The notes under the pieces were generated by a model. That model was not told where the DNA came from. It worked only from the letters and a program-made list of their open reading frames with translations, and ran no database searches. Below, piece after piece: positions 44,584 to 54,166 of a stretch of DNA of 64,000 bases. The DNA lies in contig NZ_CP020104.1 of assembly GCF_002056795.1 (NCBI RefSeq), positions 496,001 to 560,000 of the forward strand, in the 5' to 3' direction. The DNA comes from Spirosoma aerolatum. GTDB taxonomy: Bacteria; Bacteroidota; Bacteroidia; Cytophagales; Spirosomataceae. The translations under genes were made by a program, and so were the position numbers. Every line of letters starts with the position of its first letter. Positions within the stretch are counted from its first letter, which is position 1.

Positions 44584-44597
44584 CTAAATGATTAGTT
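44582..44597. promoter_or_regulatory. BlaI operator 2 (overlaps -33)
   Basis: AACTAAATGATTAGTT has half-sites AACTAA/TTAGTT around ATGA and overlaps the -33 TTG. Centre-to-centre distance to operator 1 is 20 bases, about two helical turns, so two repressor dimers could bind the same DNA face. Confidence 0.72.
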
Positions 44598-44658
44598 ATT
44601 TTTTGTAAAAAAATAGGAATCTATCTTAACTTTCTCTAATCAAGCTACGATGGGTGTA

Positions 44659-44744
44659 TTTGTCATCCCGAGGAACGAGGGATCTTCGGATGGAGATTAT
44701 TCAATCAGCTCATCCGAAGATCCCTCGTTCCTCGGGATGACAAA
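44659..44744. repeat. Long perfect hairpin, TGTCATCCC-type arms
   Basis: A 34-bp perfect inverted repeat pairs 44659-44692 (TTTGTCATCCCGAGGAACGA-type arm) with 44711-44744 around an 18-base loop. It lies between the blaI operators and the 3-prime end of the GH43-like gene, so it probably terminates or protects that mRNA's end. Related arms occur near 47.1, 56.5 and 61.9 kb. Confidence 0.9.
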
Positions 44745-44781
44745 AAAGCGATTAGGACAAAAGTTAAAACAGGTTCTTCGT

Positions 44782-45786
44782 CTATTTCGGCAAAACTGGC
44801 CCTGAAGCAGTCCAGTTGACGGGTACGTTGGACAAATACCAGCTTTTGCCCTTATCGTTGTTACCCTGAAAGAATAGGTAGGTTTTACCGCCTGGATTGG
44901 TAAAAATATGTGGGTGCCCCGATTCGCTGGCATTCCAGGAACCCGGCTGGCCGTTTTTCAGGAAAGGCTCATTCTGGACCCGTTCCCAATGCAATCCGTC
45001 CTGACTTTTGGCAATGCCGACCTGCTGCGGCCAATTGTTATAGGCACCTGCATAAAACATATAGAGTACACCATTCCGCTCAATGACTGATGGGGCTTCA
45101 ATGCACGCACCTTCCCAGGGCAATTCAGGTTTTAAAATCGGCCCATTGATCGCCTGCTGGCGCCAGTCGCTCCGGTTGAAATTCGTGTTGGCCGGAGCAA
45201 CCGCTACGCCTAACTGCTGAATTTTAAAGGCTGGATCGCGTGTCGCGAAATAGAGAAAATACTGGTTTTTAAATTGAATCACGTCCGCGTCGATGGCTCG
45301 CCCGCACGACCAGTCACTGATGGCCGGGCGGAAAATAGGATTGGTCGGATTTCGGTCAAAATGAATCCCATCTTTCGAAACGGCATGGCAAATCGCATCG
45401 TTGCGGCCATTTCCGTAAGTCTGATAAAACAAATGCACGGCCCCATCGCGAATGAGCGCACCCGGAGCGCATAACCCTTTTTGCTCATAGTCCGTTGTGG
45501 GGACAATTTCGCCGATTTTCTGCCAGTTCATTAGGTTATGACTTTCCGCAATGCCGATGCCCCAATGCTCGGCTCCGGCTGAGTCTTTGTAGAGCGGTAG
45601 TGAATAATACAGCAGATAGCGATTCCTGAACCAGACTACATGTGGATCTTTCGAAAAACCTGGCTTTTGGTGAGTGCTATCGGCAAAGAGCATTTTCGGA
45701 CCGGGCGTTTGCGCTATTGCTGGTGTAGATAGGCTAATCCACAGAAAGGATATGGTTGCGAACAGGAGAGTAACTAGTTGGTTCAT
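44782..45786 (-). CDS. GH43-like five-bladed propeller glycosidase
   Basis: This 334-residue secreted protein has a signal peptide (LSTPAIAQ) and a propeller with repeated RYLLYYS, HLFYQT, YFLYFA and LYMFYAG strands. Candidate acidic residues of the GH43/GH32/GH68 clan are D in FSKDPHVVW, D in AIDADVIQF and E in GACIEAPSVIE. These occupy the expected blade positions for nucleophile, pKa modulator and acid. It probably cleaves arabinose-, xylose- or fructose-containing glycans in the periplasm. It lies 3-prime of the enolase-superfamily gene on the same strand (49 bases), in a carbohydrate block. Confidence 0.87.
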   Translation of the reverse strand: MNQLVTLLFATISFLWISLSTPAIAQTPGPKMLFADSTHQKPGFSKDPHVVWFRNRYLLYYSLPLYKDSAGAEHWGIGIAESHNLMNWQKIGEIVPTTDYEQKGLCAPGALIRDGAVHLFYQTYGNGRNDAICHAVSKDGIHFDRNPTNPIFRPAISDWSCGRAIDADVIQFKNQYFLYFATRDPAFKIQQLGVAVAPANTNFNRSDWRQQAINGPILKPELPWEGACIEAPSVIERNGVLYMFYAGAYNNWPQQVGIAKSQDGLHWERVQNEPFLKNGQPGSWNASESGHPHIFTNPGGKTYLFFQGNNDKGKSWYLSNVPVNWTASGPVLPK

Positions 45787-45835
45787 AATGGGCTACTGAA
45801 AAAATAGCAATTGCTAAGAAGCATATCGGAAGGTA

Positions 45836-47053
45836 CTAGGTGGTTTTCAATAGTTTCATGCCGAAGCCTGGAGCCGATGAGGGAACCAGTTGCCCACCAA
45901 CCAGTTTGTAATCACCAAAGTCAATATCATCGCTGGTGCAGGGGACGCCTTCAATCGTGACGGTGTTGCCTAAAGCGCCTGTCAGATGAGCGGTATAGTA
46001 GGTTTTGAGTAATTCGCCGAACGCATGGGGTGAAGCCTGAATGCCCATCTTTTGCAATTCGGGCATGATTTTTCGCCAGGGTGTAAAACCATATCCCATG
46101 ATATCGGTAATATGTACGTCGATTAGTTTCTGCGTTTCGAGTTCGCGAAGGAGCTTTTGGTCGGGGTCGTATTCGCCGTCGGCCAGTAGTGTTTTTATCT
46201 TATTTGCCGTTAACCAATCCCGCAGTTTCCGGTAATCGGCTACGTTTTCGGCAAAGGGTTCTTCGATCCAGAACAAGGGAATGTCGCCAATGCCTTTTAC
46301 GTACGCAATCAGGCTGTCGGGCGTAAAGCCATCGTTGCCATCGACCAGAATGTCGCAGTTGGGGAAGGTCTTGGCGACGAGTTTGGTCACCTCAATGTCG
46401 CGCTGCAAACCAGCCGATTTCTCCATCCACATATTGCCCCGACCGATTTTGAGCTTAAACTGGCGGTAGCCCATGTCGTAATCGTGCTTACATTCTTCCA
46501 GAATCTTGTCGAATCCATTGGCCAGGGTTCCTACTTTCCCTTCTTTCGGCTCCAGCTCGTCGAAGTAAATCATGCCGCTATAGCACTTGGTCAGGATGGG
46601 TTTCTTCTGGCCCATGAGTTGGTAAACCGGCTTATTGAGAATAACACCCGCCAGATCGTGCAGCGGAACATCGAAGGCCAGTGCTTTAGCATCAGTAACG
46701 CCCTGGGCTAGTTGAAATAAGTCGGCAACTCGTTTGCCTTTTATGTAAGCAATCACCTCGTCATTCCGCCGACCGTTGGGCTGGCCCCAGCCTTTTGCTC
46801 CCTGATCGGTGGTGAGCGTGCAGACTGTCACTTTGGGGCCGTAGCCGTGTATATCGCGACGGGCGTTTTTCCCTACGAAACGTGGCCATTTCAGTTGAAC
46901 CTCTGTATAATTGACATCCGCAATTTTGTGCTTCATCAGATCGTCGCCCCCCGCGTAATCGAAAAGCGACGTAGCGCCCTGGCTAGCGACTACAGGACTG
47001 AGTGCAAGTGCCGAAGCACTGGTCAACTGGTTTAGGAAGGTTCTACGTTTCAT
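45836..47053 (-). CDS. Tat-exported enolase-superfamily (mandelate racemase type) enzyme
   Basis: This 405-residue protein begins MKRRTFLNQLTSASALALSP, a twin-arginine signal. The enolase-superfamily core shows FKLKIG (KxK catalytic pair), ILVDGND, FWIEEPF and LLADGEY (three metal acids), and SPHAFGE with a catalytic histidine. The family dehydrates or racemises sugar acids or related carboxylates with Mg2+. Export of such an enzyme to the periplasm is unusual. Its neighbours are GH43-like and GH2 genes, so a sugar acid released from glycans is a likely substrate (inference). Confidence 0.88.
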   Translation of the reverse strand: MKRRTFLNQLTSASALALSPVVASQGATSLFDYAGGDDLMKHKIADVNYTEVQLKWPRFVGKNARRDIHGYGPKVTVCTLTTDQGAKGWGQPNGRRNDEVIAYIKGKRVADLFQLAQGVTDAKALAFDVPLHDLAGVILNKPVYQLMGQKKPILTKCYSGMIYFDELEPKEGKVGTLANGFDKILEECKHDYDMGYRQFKLKIGRGNMWMEKSAGLQRDIEVTKLVAKTFPNCDILVDGNDGFTPDSLIAYVKGIGDIPLFWIEEPFAENVADYRKLRDWLTANKIKTLLADGEYDPDQKLLRELETQKLIDVHITDIMGYGFTPWRKIMPELQKMGIQASPHAFGELLKTYYTAHLTGALGNTVTIEGVPCTSDDIDFGDYKLVGGQLVPSSAPGFGMKLLKTT

Positions 47054-47078
47054 GATGGTGTAAGGTTTAGGGTCTTTC

Positions 47079-47156
47079 TGTCATGCTGACGAAGGAAGCA
47101 TCTTCGGGGCAGGATAAAAGGTCATTTCCGAAGATGCTTCCTTCGTCAGCATGACA
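47079..47156. repeat. Long perfect hairpin, TGTCATGCTGACG-type arms
   Basis: A 29-bp perfect inverted repeat pairs 47079-47107 with 47128-47156 (ends TGTCAT/ATGACA) over a 20-base loop, between the GH2 gene end (47220) and the enolase-superfamily start (47053), both on the minus strand. Terminal bases match the other TGTCAT-type hairpins while the inner arm differs. Confidence 0.9.
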
Positions 47157-47219
47157 AAAACGGTAATTCACCGATAATCTGTGAGGTCGGATTCGTAACC
47201 CCAACCTCACAGATTATAC

Positions 47220-49163
47220 TCACTTAAACAACGGCGCGTGGATTTGCCGAAGCGTTTCAACGGGAATTTTAATGACTTCCCGGTCGTAGGTGAGCAGGCC
47301 GTTAACTTCACCTTCCACATCGGTTGTCTGCGTATACACTGCTGCCGATAAAGCCTGCTTTTGGTAATACTCAATGATTTTGGCGTATTTCTTCCGATAA
47401 GCCTGCTCCACTACATCGGCCGATTGATAGGTCTGATAGCCCCAGTTACGCATGTTCGGATTCCAGAGATGCCCCTGAACTGGCCAGCCAATACCACCAA
47501 ACTCACCAATTACAACAACCCGATTTGCTTTGGCAGCCGGTGCGTTGGGCTCTTCCTGATACGTATGAATGTCATAGAATTCACCGGCACCACGATCGTT
47601 CCAGCCACTGGCTGCGTTGACGGTCCGGCTTGGATCGATAGCTTTTACCCAATCGGCCAGTCGGTTGTTATCGTATTGGCCCCAGCCTTCGTTATGAACC
47701 ACCCAGGTTACGATGCTTGGATGGTTGTACAAGCGGTTCATCATTCGGCGCAATTCCAGCTCAAACTGCTCTTTCCCTTTCGACCGGCGTATGGGTTCCG
47801 ACTGATCGCCGGGCGATTCGTTTTGTCCTTCCAGAAAACCCGATGGCATATCCTGCCAGACCAGTATCCCCAACTTATCGCAGAGGTAATAATACCGTTC
47901 AGGCTCAACCTTGATGTGCTTGCGAAGCATGTTGAAACCCGACTTTTTGAGAAAATCGATTTCAAATGTCATCCCCTCGTCGGAAGGGGGAGTCAGCAAA
48001 CCACCCGGCCACCAGCCCTGATCGAGCGGGCCATTCTGGAACACAAACTTATTGTTCAGCAATAAAACCGGTTGGTTGGCAATGGGGCCCGGTCCAACCG
48101 AAATTTTGCGCATGGCGAAATAGCCTGTTACCACATCCAGCGGATTCCCTGTAACGGTGGCATTGGCGTAAGCTGTTCGTAATGCTTCGTCCTGGCGTGG
48201 GCGTCGGTTGCGGGGCGTATCGCCAAAGGGGTCGGTAACGGTCACTAAGTCAACCCGGTAATCGTACAGGAATGGCTTGTCGGGCGACCAGAGTTTCGGA
48301 TTTTTCAGCGATAAATAGGCAACTCGTCCAGCGCGTACCAGCGTTGAGGCCACTGTCTGATTACCGTCTAAAGCCGTTACCCGAACTGCTGTGGTAAAGT
48401 TATTAGCGGGTTTGTCGAGCAATACTTCCACCCGAACGCGGCTGGAATCCAGTTCGGGGGTGAGCCGTACTTCTTCGATATAGGTTTGTTTGGGAACTGG
48501 CTCCATCCAGACCGTTTGCCAGATACCCGATACGGGCGTGTACCAGATGCCGTTGGGGTTAAGTAATTGTTTCCCGCGTGGTTGCTCACCCGTTGAGGTG
48601 GGGTCAGTTACACCCAGCACCAGTTCGTTGGAGCCCTCTTTCAGGTAATCGGTTATGTCGAAGCTAAAGGCGTCGGAGCCGCCGGTATGCGAGCCGACCA
48701 ACCCATCGTTGACCCACAGATTACATTCGTAATCGACCGCGCCAAAATGGAGAATTACCCGTTGCCCAGACCAATCCTGTGGTAAACTGATGGTGCGACG
48801 ATACCACAATCGTTGGTCGGGTAAGAGCGATTTCGTGACTTTCGACAGGGTGGATTCAACGGCGAACGGAACCAGAATCTGACCACTGAATTGGGTTGGC
48901 TTCGGGGCTGTTTTTGGCGTAATGGCATACTCCCATAAGCCATTCAGGTTTTGCCACTGTTTCCGAACCAATTGCGGGCGCGGGTATTCGCGCCAGGCAT
49001 TTTCGGGGGTTACCTGCTTTTCCCAGCGACTCATAATGGGGGCAGGCTGAAGCTGGCTGACGGCTGGTGTTTGAGCAAACGCAAATTGGGTAGTGAGGAA
49101 GGTGGAAAGTAGGCTGAGAGTGGTATTTCCGATAGTTAGCTCACGGATACGTTGGTTTTTCAT
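47220..49163 (-). CDS. GH2 family glycoside hydrolase (beta-galactosidase/glucuronidase type)
   Basis: This 647-residue protein has an N-terminal export signal (ending TQFAFAQT), a jelly-roll sugar-binding domain (about 40-220; LWEYAITP, DYECNLWVNDGLVGSHTGG), an Ig-like sandwich, and a TIM barrel. The acid/base is E492 in VVHNEGWGQYD and the nucleophile E554 in VVIGEFGGIGW. Both are in the expected GH2 positions, so the enzyme should be active on beta-linked galactosides, glucuronides or mannosides. Gene context (uronate catabolism downstream) favours glucuronides, but this is inference. It follows the DUF4965 gene by 6 bases, indicating co-transcription. Confidence 0.93.
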   Translation of the reverse strand: MKNQRIRELTIGNTTLSLLSTFLTTQFAFAQTPAVSQLQPAPIMSRWEKQVTPENAWREYPRPQLVRKQWQNLNGLWEYAITPKTAPKPTQFSGQILVPFAVESTLSKVTKSLLPDQRLWYRRTISLPQDWSGQRVILHFGAVDYECNLWVNDGLVGSHTGGSDAFSFDITDYLKEGSNELVLGVTDPTSTGEQPRGKQLLNPNGIWYTPVSGIWQTVWMEPVPKQTYIEEVRLTPELDSSRVRVEVLLDKPANNFTTAVRVTALDGNQTVASTLVRAGRVAYLSLKNPKLWSPDKPFLYDYRVDLVTVTDPFGDTPRNRRPRQDEALRTAYANATVTGNPLDVVTGYFAMRKISVGPGPIANQPVLLLNNKFVFQNGPLDQGWWPGGLLTPPSDEGMTFEIDFLKKSGFNMLRKHIKVEPERYYYLCDKLGILVWQDMPSGFLEGQNESPGDQSEPIRRSKGKEQFELELRRMMNRLYNHPSIVTWVVHNEGWGQYDNNRLADWVKAIDPSRTVNAASGWNDRGAGEFYDIHTYQEEPNAPAAKANRVVVIGEFGGIGWPVQGHLWNPNMRNWGYQTYQSADVVEQAYRKKYAKIIEYYQKQALSAAVYTQTTDVEGEVNGLLTYDREVIKIPVETLRQIHAPLFK

Positions 49164-49169
49164 GGTCGT

Positions 49170-51680
49170 TTATTTAGCCAGTTTGCCTTCGAGCATTTTA
49201 ATAAAATAACCACCCACTACAGATCGGGCCTGAAAACCAACCTGTTTGGCGTTGACGGTTTCGTGCCAGTCGGAAAGGGGCACCCGCGAGGGGGTTTCGT
49301 TGGCATACCGCCAGACAGGTCTTATCAGCGCCTGAAAATCTTTGGATGAACTCGCCATCGTAGCGGTCCACATAATCCAGTCTGACTTGGTGTAGGTCTT
49401 GCGGCTGTCCAGTGGCAGGCCATACGGCTCCTGCTTGGTCAGGTAGTAGGCGATTTCTTTTTGGGCAATGTCTTTGGGGAAAATGTTGATACCTAAAAGC
49501 TTATCCCACACTAGATTATACTTTTGACTCCAGGTGTCGGCCGGATTTTCAAACGTAAGGTCGTAATGCGTTTTATCCGATGCGGTTTTGTCCAGAGCCA
49601 GGGGTTGCCATTTAGCGGCCATTTCTTTCGCCGTCTTGAGGTAGCTTTCAGCCGTGGCTTTGTCGCCCAGTTGCCCTGCCAGTTGGCCGTAAGCGGCAAT
49701 ACCCAGAATAGCTTTCAACGACAGGTTGGCATTTCGGGCGATATGACCGGCAAAATCGTCGGTACAAAGCTGATTGGCCGGATCGAATCCATCCTTTTTC
49801 AGGTATTCTACCCAGGTAGTCAGCGTTTTCCAGTGTTGCTTAGCGTAGTTGGCATTGCCTTCGGCTTTGGCAATAGCACCCGTCAGAATCAACATATTGC
49901 CACATTCCTCCACGGGCATATCTTCACCATAGGTTTGCCCATTTGCCAGGGGGTACGTCCCTACGTCGTGAGCGGCAAAAGGCTTGGTCCATCGGCCACT
50001 TTCCGAATACTGAAAAATGGGTTCCATCATGCCTTTCAACAGAAGCGGGTTATATAGCAGGAAGAGTGGAGCCGACGGATAGGTGATGTCGACCGTACCG
50101 ATGGAGCCATTCGAGAAATTCTCTTTTGAGAAAAAGAATGTTTCTCCTTTGGGACCGGCTACAATCTTATGGGCAGCAATAGTCTGACGATAGGCCAGTA
50201 CGCACAAGTCGGCGTATTCTTTGCCGCCTGCTTTCTGGGCATCGGCACGGAGTTTGGCGTCGAACGTGGTGCATTTCTGACGAAGTCGGTTGTAATCGCT
50301 CTCGGCTATCTGCAACAGATCGGCCATAGACGTTTTTCCATCCCGACGCCACCAGGCCCGTAAATTCTGCTTGAAATACTGCACCGAATACAGATCGTCG
50401 TAGCCCAGCAGGAGATGTTTGGTAGCTGGGCCGGTTATGTTGTTGAAGTCCAGCACGGCAGCGAGGGCTATATCGACAGCCGCCTTAGGTCCTGGTCGGG
50501 TACCCGTAGCTGGCAACTGGCCTTTTGCCAGAAAACCCTGTTTTAGCCCATTAGCCAAGCCCGATGCGGTTTGGTTTCCGGCCTGTTGGGGAGCAGCCAG
50601 ATAGGCATACCCCCAATCAATACGGACATTGTCTCCTTTACGGCCTAATACGGGCTGGGCTTCTGTGCCAACCACCTGATAGGTGAGGCCACTGGTCTGG
50701 GCCGTTTTCGTAATCACCTCCTGGCCGATGGTGTTGGTCGCAATGGTGCCCGATTCACTAAAAAATACCTGTACCGAGTGGGGCTTCTTATCCGACGATT
50801 GTACATCGAAGGAAACGTAGCTTACAGGGCGAGCCGCTACCTCCAGTTCGTCGAGTAATAGGGGCGACAGGAAGTTGACCGTTAGATTGACAGGCCCGGC
50901 TATAAAGGTGTAGCGGGTTTGCGTTGCCGATACCGTCACATCCGTTTGCGTTGCTGCGGAGACCGACGAGTTGGTGATGGGGTTAACAATACCGACGTCA
51001 ATAAACGACCCTCCGCGTGGACTTACACAGTGAACGGCCAGCACGTTCTTGCCCGTTTTAAGTGCCTTCTGACCTGCTTCGGGGAACGGCAGATAGATGT
51101 ATTCGTTGACGTAATCGGGTTTATCGAGAATTTTGGTGCCGTTGAGGTAGATCACTACGTCGTCGTCATGATTGAGTACCAGCAGAAGTTTTGATAGATC
51201 GGCTTTTCCATCATAGGTAAATTCCCGACGAACGTAGATACCCTCTTTCATGGTCTGGCTGTTGACCCATTTGGTATGCGCATCGGGGGTATCGCCAAAA
51301 GGACCTGTGCCCGACATCCATTTACTATCATCATAATCAGCCTTCTCCCAGCCTTTGTCGGGTTTTTCCAGCGTGTACTTAGCCGAATAAGGCTTCGACT
51401 CACCCGATGCCAGAATGGGTTCGTAGGTTGTCGGTACGGCACCTAAAAACTGATACGGCTTACCATCGACCCGAATAATGCCCTCCAGCGATTGAGGCTT
51501 ACCCGTCCAGTGGCGGGTAGGGGAGTCGGTCAGTTTATCGGTCATACTCCACAAACTAAAATAAGGATCGTGCGTGATGAGTGGATAAGCGGGGGGGCGC
51601 AGGGTTTGGGCCTGTGTCCAACCCGTAAGAAAAAGTAAGAAAAGAAGAGTTGATGTGTACTGAATTGTGCTATTGCGCAT
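49170..51680 (-). CDS. Glutaminase-A-like DUF4965 protein with inserted jelly-roll
   Basis: This 836-residue protein has a signal peptide (LTGWTQAQ) and an N-terminal DUF5127-type beta domain (LRPPAYPLITHDPYFSLWS). A galactose-binding-like jelly-roll is inserted at about 90-230 (GPFGDTPDAHTKWVN, VVIYLNGTKIL). A C-terminal alpha/alpha barrel with DUF4965/DUF1793 features follows (GTYPLANGQTYGEDMPVEECGNM, DDFAGHIARNANLSLKAILG). The family is named after fungal glutaminase A, but Bacteroidota members sit in glycan-degradation loci and may be glycosidases. It heads the minus-strand GH2/enolase/GH43 set and diverges from the RraA-like gene. Confidence 0.88.
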   Translation of the reverse strand: MRNSTIQYTSTLLFLLFLTGWTQAQTLRPPAYPLITHDPYFSLWSMTDKLTDSPTRHWTGKPQSLEGIIRVDGKPYQFLGAVPTTYEPILASGESKPYSAKYTLEKPDKGWEKADYDDSKWMSGTGPFGDTPDAHTKWVNSQTMKEGIYVRREFTYDGKADLSKLLLVLNHDDDVVIYLNGTKILDKPDYVNEYIYLPFPEAGQKALKTGKNVLAVHCVSPRGGSFIDVGIVNPITNSSVSAATQTDVTVSATQTRYTFIAGPVNLTVNFLSPLLLDELEVAARPVSYVSFDVQSSDKKPHSVQVFFSESGTIATNTIGQEVITKTAQTSGLTYQVVGTEAQPVLGRKGDNVRIDWGYAYLAAPQQAGNQTASGLANGLKQGFLAKGQLPATGTRPGPKAAVDIALAAVLDFNNITGPATKHLLLGYDDLYSVQYFKQNLRAWWRRDGKTSMADLLQIAESDYNRLRQKCTTFDAKLRADAQKAGGKEYADLCVLAYRQTIAAHKIVAGPKGETFFFSKENFSNGSIGTVDITYPSAPLFLLYNPLLLKGMMEPIFQYSESGRWTKPFAAHDVGTYPLANGQTYGEDMPVEECGNMLILTGAIAKAEGNANYAKQHWKTLTTWVEYLKKDGFDPANQLCTDDFAGHIARNANLSLKAILGIAAYGQLAGQLGDKATAESYLKTAKEMAAKWQPLALDKTASDKTHYDLTFENPADTWSQKYNLVWDKLLGINIFPKDIAQKEIAYYLTKQEPYGLPLDSRKTYTKSDWIMWTATMASSSKDFQALIRPVWRYANETPSRVPLSDWHETVNAKQVGFQARSVVGGYFIKMLEGKLAK

Positions 51681-51849
51681 TGGCAGTGGAGTTTTTCAGA
51701 TTATTAAAACTATATCTTAAACCCGGCCTGTGGTTGCCTTTACTTATCGAGGGTAGGATAATCGCTGAATATGCTTTGGAAGAAAGAGAAATAGTTGCTG
51801 TCATTGTAATTGACAAACCTTCTGTAAACCCCCTTACATCCTAATCTAT

Positions 51850-52794
51850 ATGAAGCATGTATTCATTTGGCTGACCATGCTAATCTTACTTGGTCATACC
51901 GTGCAATCGGTTGCACAACAGATTTCAAAGGAAGAGCTAATCTTCCTGACGCCCGACTGGAAAGGTGAACGTTTTCCGGATGGGCGACCCAAAGTACCCG
52001 ATGCCATTCTGAAGCGGATGAAACTGGTTACGCAGGAAGAAGCCTGGGCTGTTCTGAAAGGCGAAAAATACCGCTACCAGTATGCGGGTGGCTGGCAAAC
52101 CATTAACCCCGACAGTGTTTTGGTAGGCCGGGCGGTAACCGCTACGTTTATGCCGGGTCGGCCTGATGTTCATCGGGTTACGGATGAAAAAGGCCATACC
52201 AAAGATGGTCGGGTGAAGTCACAGAATGCCTGGCCGATTGATTTGCTGGTCAAAGGTGATGTGTATGTGGTCGATCAGTTTGATATGCACGAAGATGGCC
52301 CAACCATTGGCGACAATCTGGGTAATTCGATCTACGCCAAAACGGGCAATGGTATCGTGTACGAAGGAGCGGTTCGCGACATCGCCGGACTGAAGGAAAT
52401 TGGTGGCTTTACGTCGTATTTTCGTAGCTATCACCCCTCGCACCATAACCCGGAAGGCGATCTCAACACAACCTTAGTCGGCATCAATCGCCCCACCCGA
52501 ATCGGAAAAGTGATGGTTATGCCCGGCGACATCGTCCTAGGACGCGATGGAGGAGTTTGCTTCATTCCTCCCCATCTGGCCGAAAAAGTGGTGAAAACCT
52601 CCGAGATCATTCGCCTGCGCGATATGTTCGGCCATCAGCGTCTGCGCGAGCAGAAATATACGCCCGGTCAAATCGACACACGCTGGTCGGATGAAATCGA
52701 AAAAGACTTCTCGCAGTGGCTGAATTCGCACATTAATGAGCTTCCTGTTCCAAAAGAGCAGATTCAGGATTATCTCAAAAATCGAACCTGGTAA
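51850..52794 (+). CDS. RraA-family (aldolase/hydratase-like) protein with signal peptide
   Basis: This 314-residue protein begins MKHVFIWLTMLILLGHTVQS with a cleavable signal (SVAQ), unlike cytoplasmic RraA. The RraA core shows VGRAVTATFMPGR, GNSIYAKTGNGIVYEGAVRD (the conserved arginine-aspartate pair), GDIVLGRDGGVCFIP. Relatives are HMG/CHA aldolases and oxaloacetate decarboxylases acting on 2-oxo acids. It is 31 bases upstream of a Tat-exported acid-sugar dehydratase-like enzyme, so it may cleave the 2-keto-3-deoxy product in the periplasm (inference). The substrate is unproven. Confidence 0.85.
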   Translation: MKHVFIWLTMLILLGHTVQSVAQQISKEELIFLTPDWKGERFPDGRPKVPDAILKRMKLVTQEEAWAVLKGEKYRYQYAGGWQTINPDSVLVGRAVTATFMPGRPDVHRVTDEKGHTKDGRVKSQNAWPIDLLVKGDVYVVDQFDMHEDGPTIGDNLGNSIYAKTGNGIVYEGAVRDIAGLKEIGGFTSYFRSYHPSHHNPEGDLNTTLVGINRPTRIGKVMVMPGDIVLGRDGGVCFIPPHLAEKVVKTSEIIRLRDMFGHQRLREQKYTPGQIDTRWSDEIEKDFSQWLNSHINELPVPKEQIQDYLKNRTW

Positions 52795-52825
52795 AAATAG
52801 GTAAACCTAGCGTTCCTAAAACCTC

Positions 52826-54103
52826 ATGAAAACCTCAAGACGTTCATTTCTAACCAAAAGTGCGTTAGCCAGTGTATTTAGTGGCAGCGCGCTGTCCAGC
52901 TTTGGCGAAGGGCTGGAAACCGCCATCGAGCGGACTCCGTTATCATCGGCCCCGTCCGATCTGAAAATTACTGACATCAAATGTGGTTACACGCGCGGTG
53001 GCCATAGTCTGTTTGTGAAAGTGCATACCAATCAGGGCATCTGGGGGTGTGGAGAAGCCGTCGATGCGTCGGTCGGAACCTACCACCTGGTCAAACTGAT
53101 TGGCCAGCGGATTAAAGGTCGAAGTCCGCTGAATGTCAACCGTATTTTCGAAGATGTTCGGAAGTCGGGCTTTTTTGAGGGAGCGCAGGCCGGTATATAT
53201 GTATCAGTTTTGTCGGCTGTCGAAACCGCGCTTTGGGATTTGACCGGGAAAGCGCTTGGCCTACCAGTGTACCAGTTACTCGGTGGGAAATTTCGGGATA
53301 AAATCCGGGTGTACTGCGATACAGGTGCCTACCGGGAGACGGATACAAGCCCGGAGTCGTTTGGTAAAAGTGCCAAGCGTGCGGTCGATATGGGCTTTAC
53401 GGCCGTAAAATACGACATCGACGAGCGCAACGACCCCAATAAATATGATGCCTACAACTGGACCGCCAGCCCCGGCGAGTTAGAGCGGATGTACAACCAG
53501 ATTGCGGGGGTTCGGGAAGCTGTTGGCCCTAAAATCGACATCTGCGTAGACATGCACGGGCGATACGACATGACGACCGGCCGACGGGTCGCCAAGATGA
53601 TGGAGCCGCTTAAACTGCTCTTTCTGGAAGAACCCATTCCGGCCGAAAATCCCGAAGCGTATCGGCAAATCCGGGAGATTACCACAACGCCTATTTGCGC
53701 GGGCGAGAACCATTATCTGGCCCACGGCTTCCGGCGATTGCTTGAAATTGGTGCTGTCGACATCATTATGCCCGATTTGCAGAAAGCAGGTGGATTGGGT
53801 GAAGCACAACGAATTGCCAATCTGGCGAATCTCTATTACGTACCGTTTGCACCACACATGGTAGCGTCGTATCTGGGGGCTATGGCGTCAAGCCATGTAT
53901 GTGCCTCGGTGCCCAACTTCCTGATTCTGGAATGGCAGATTTACTTCCACGAGGAGCCTATGTTCAAAGAGATCGTTACCTTCGACGGGCCGATGGTGGA
54001 GAAAGGGTTTATTCCATTATCCGAAAAACCCGGTATTGGCGTTGAAATCAACGAAGAGGGTATGCGGAAATACGCCCCCAAAGATGTTCCGTTCTTTGTG
54101 TAA
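52826..54103 (+). CDS. Tat-exported galactonate/mannonate dehydratase-like enolase-superfamily enzyme
   Basis: This 425-residue protein has a twin-arginine signal (KTSRRSFLTKSALASVFSGS). The mature part belongs to the mandelate racemase/gluconate dehydratase group: AVKYDID, CVDMHGRYD (histidine on the second strand, as in GalD/ManD), LFLEEPIP, ICAGENHY and the C-terminal FAPHMVAS. These give three metal acids and a catalytic histidine for dehydration of an aldonic acid to a 2-keto-3-deoxy acid. Its tight pairing with the RraA-like gene (31 bases) suggests consecutive reactions. Periplasmic location is unusual for this family. Confidence 0.88.
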   Translation: MKTSRRSFLTKSALASVFSGSALSSFGEGLETAIERTPLSSAPSDLKITDIKCGYTRGGHSLFVKVHTNQGIWGCGEAVDASVGTYHLVKLIGQRIKGRSPLNVNRIFEDVRKSGFFEGAQAGIYVSVLSAVETALWDLTGKALGLPVYQLLGGKFRDKIRVYCDTGAYRETDTSPESFGKSAKRAVDMGFTAVKYDIDERNDPNKYDAYNWTASPGELERMYNQIAGVREAVGPKIDICVDMHGRYDMTTGRRVAKMMEPLKLLFLEEPIPAENPEAYRQIREITTTPICAGENHYLAHGFRRLLEIGAVDIIMPDLQKAGGLGEAQRIANLANLYYVPFAPHMVASYLGAMASSHVCASVPNFLILEWQIYFHEEPMFKEIVTFDGPMVEKGFIPLSEKPGIGVEINEEGMRKYAPKDVPFFV

Positions 54104-54166
54104 GTTTGAGACTGGGACCTAAACGAACTATACGTTCGTCAACTATCAGTATGCAAGCCCTATTTT

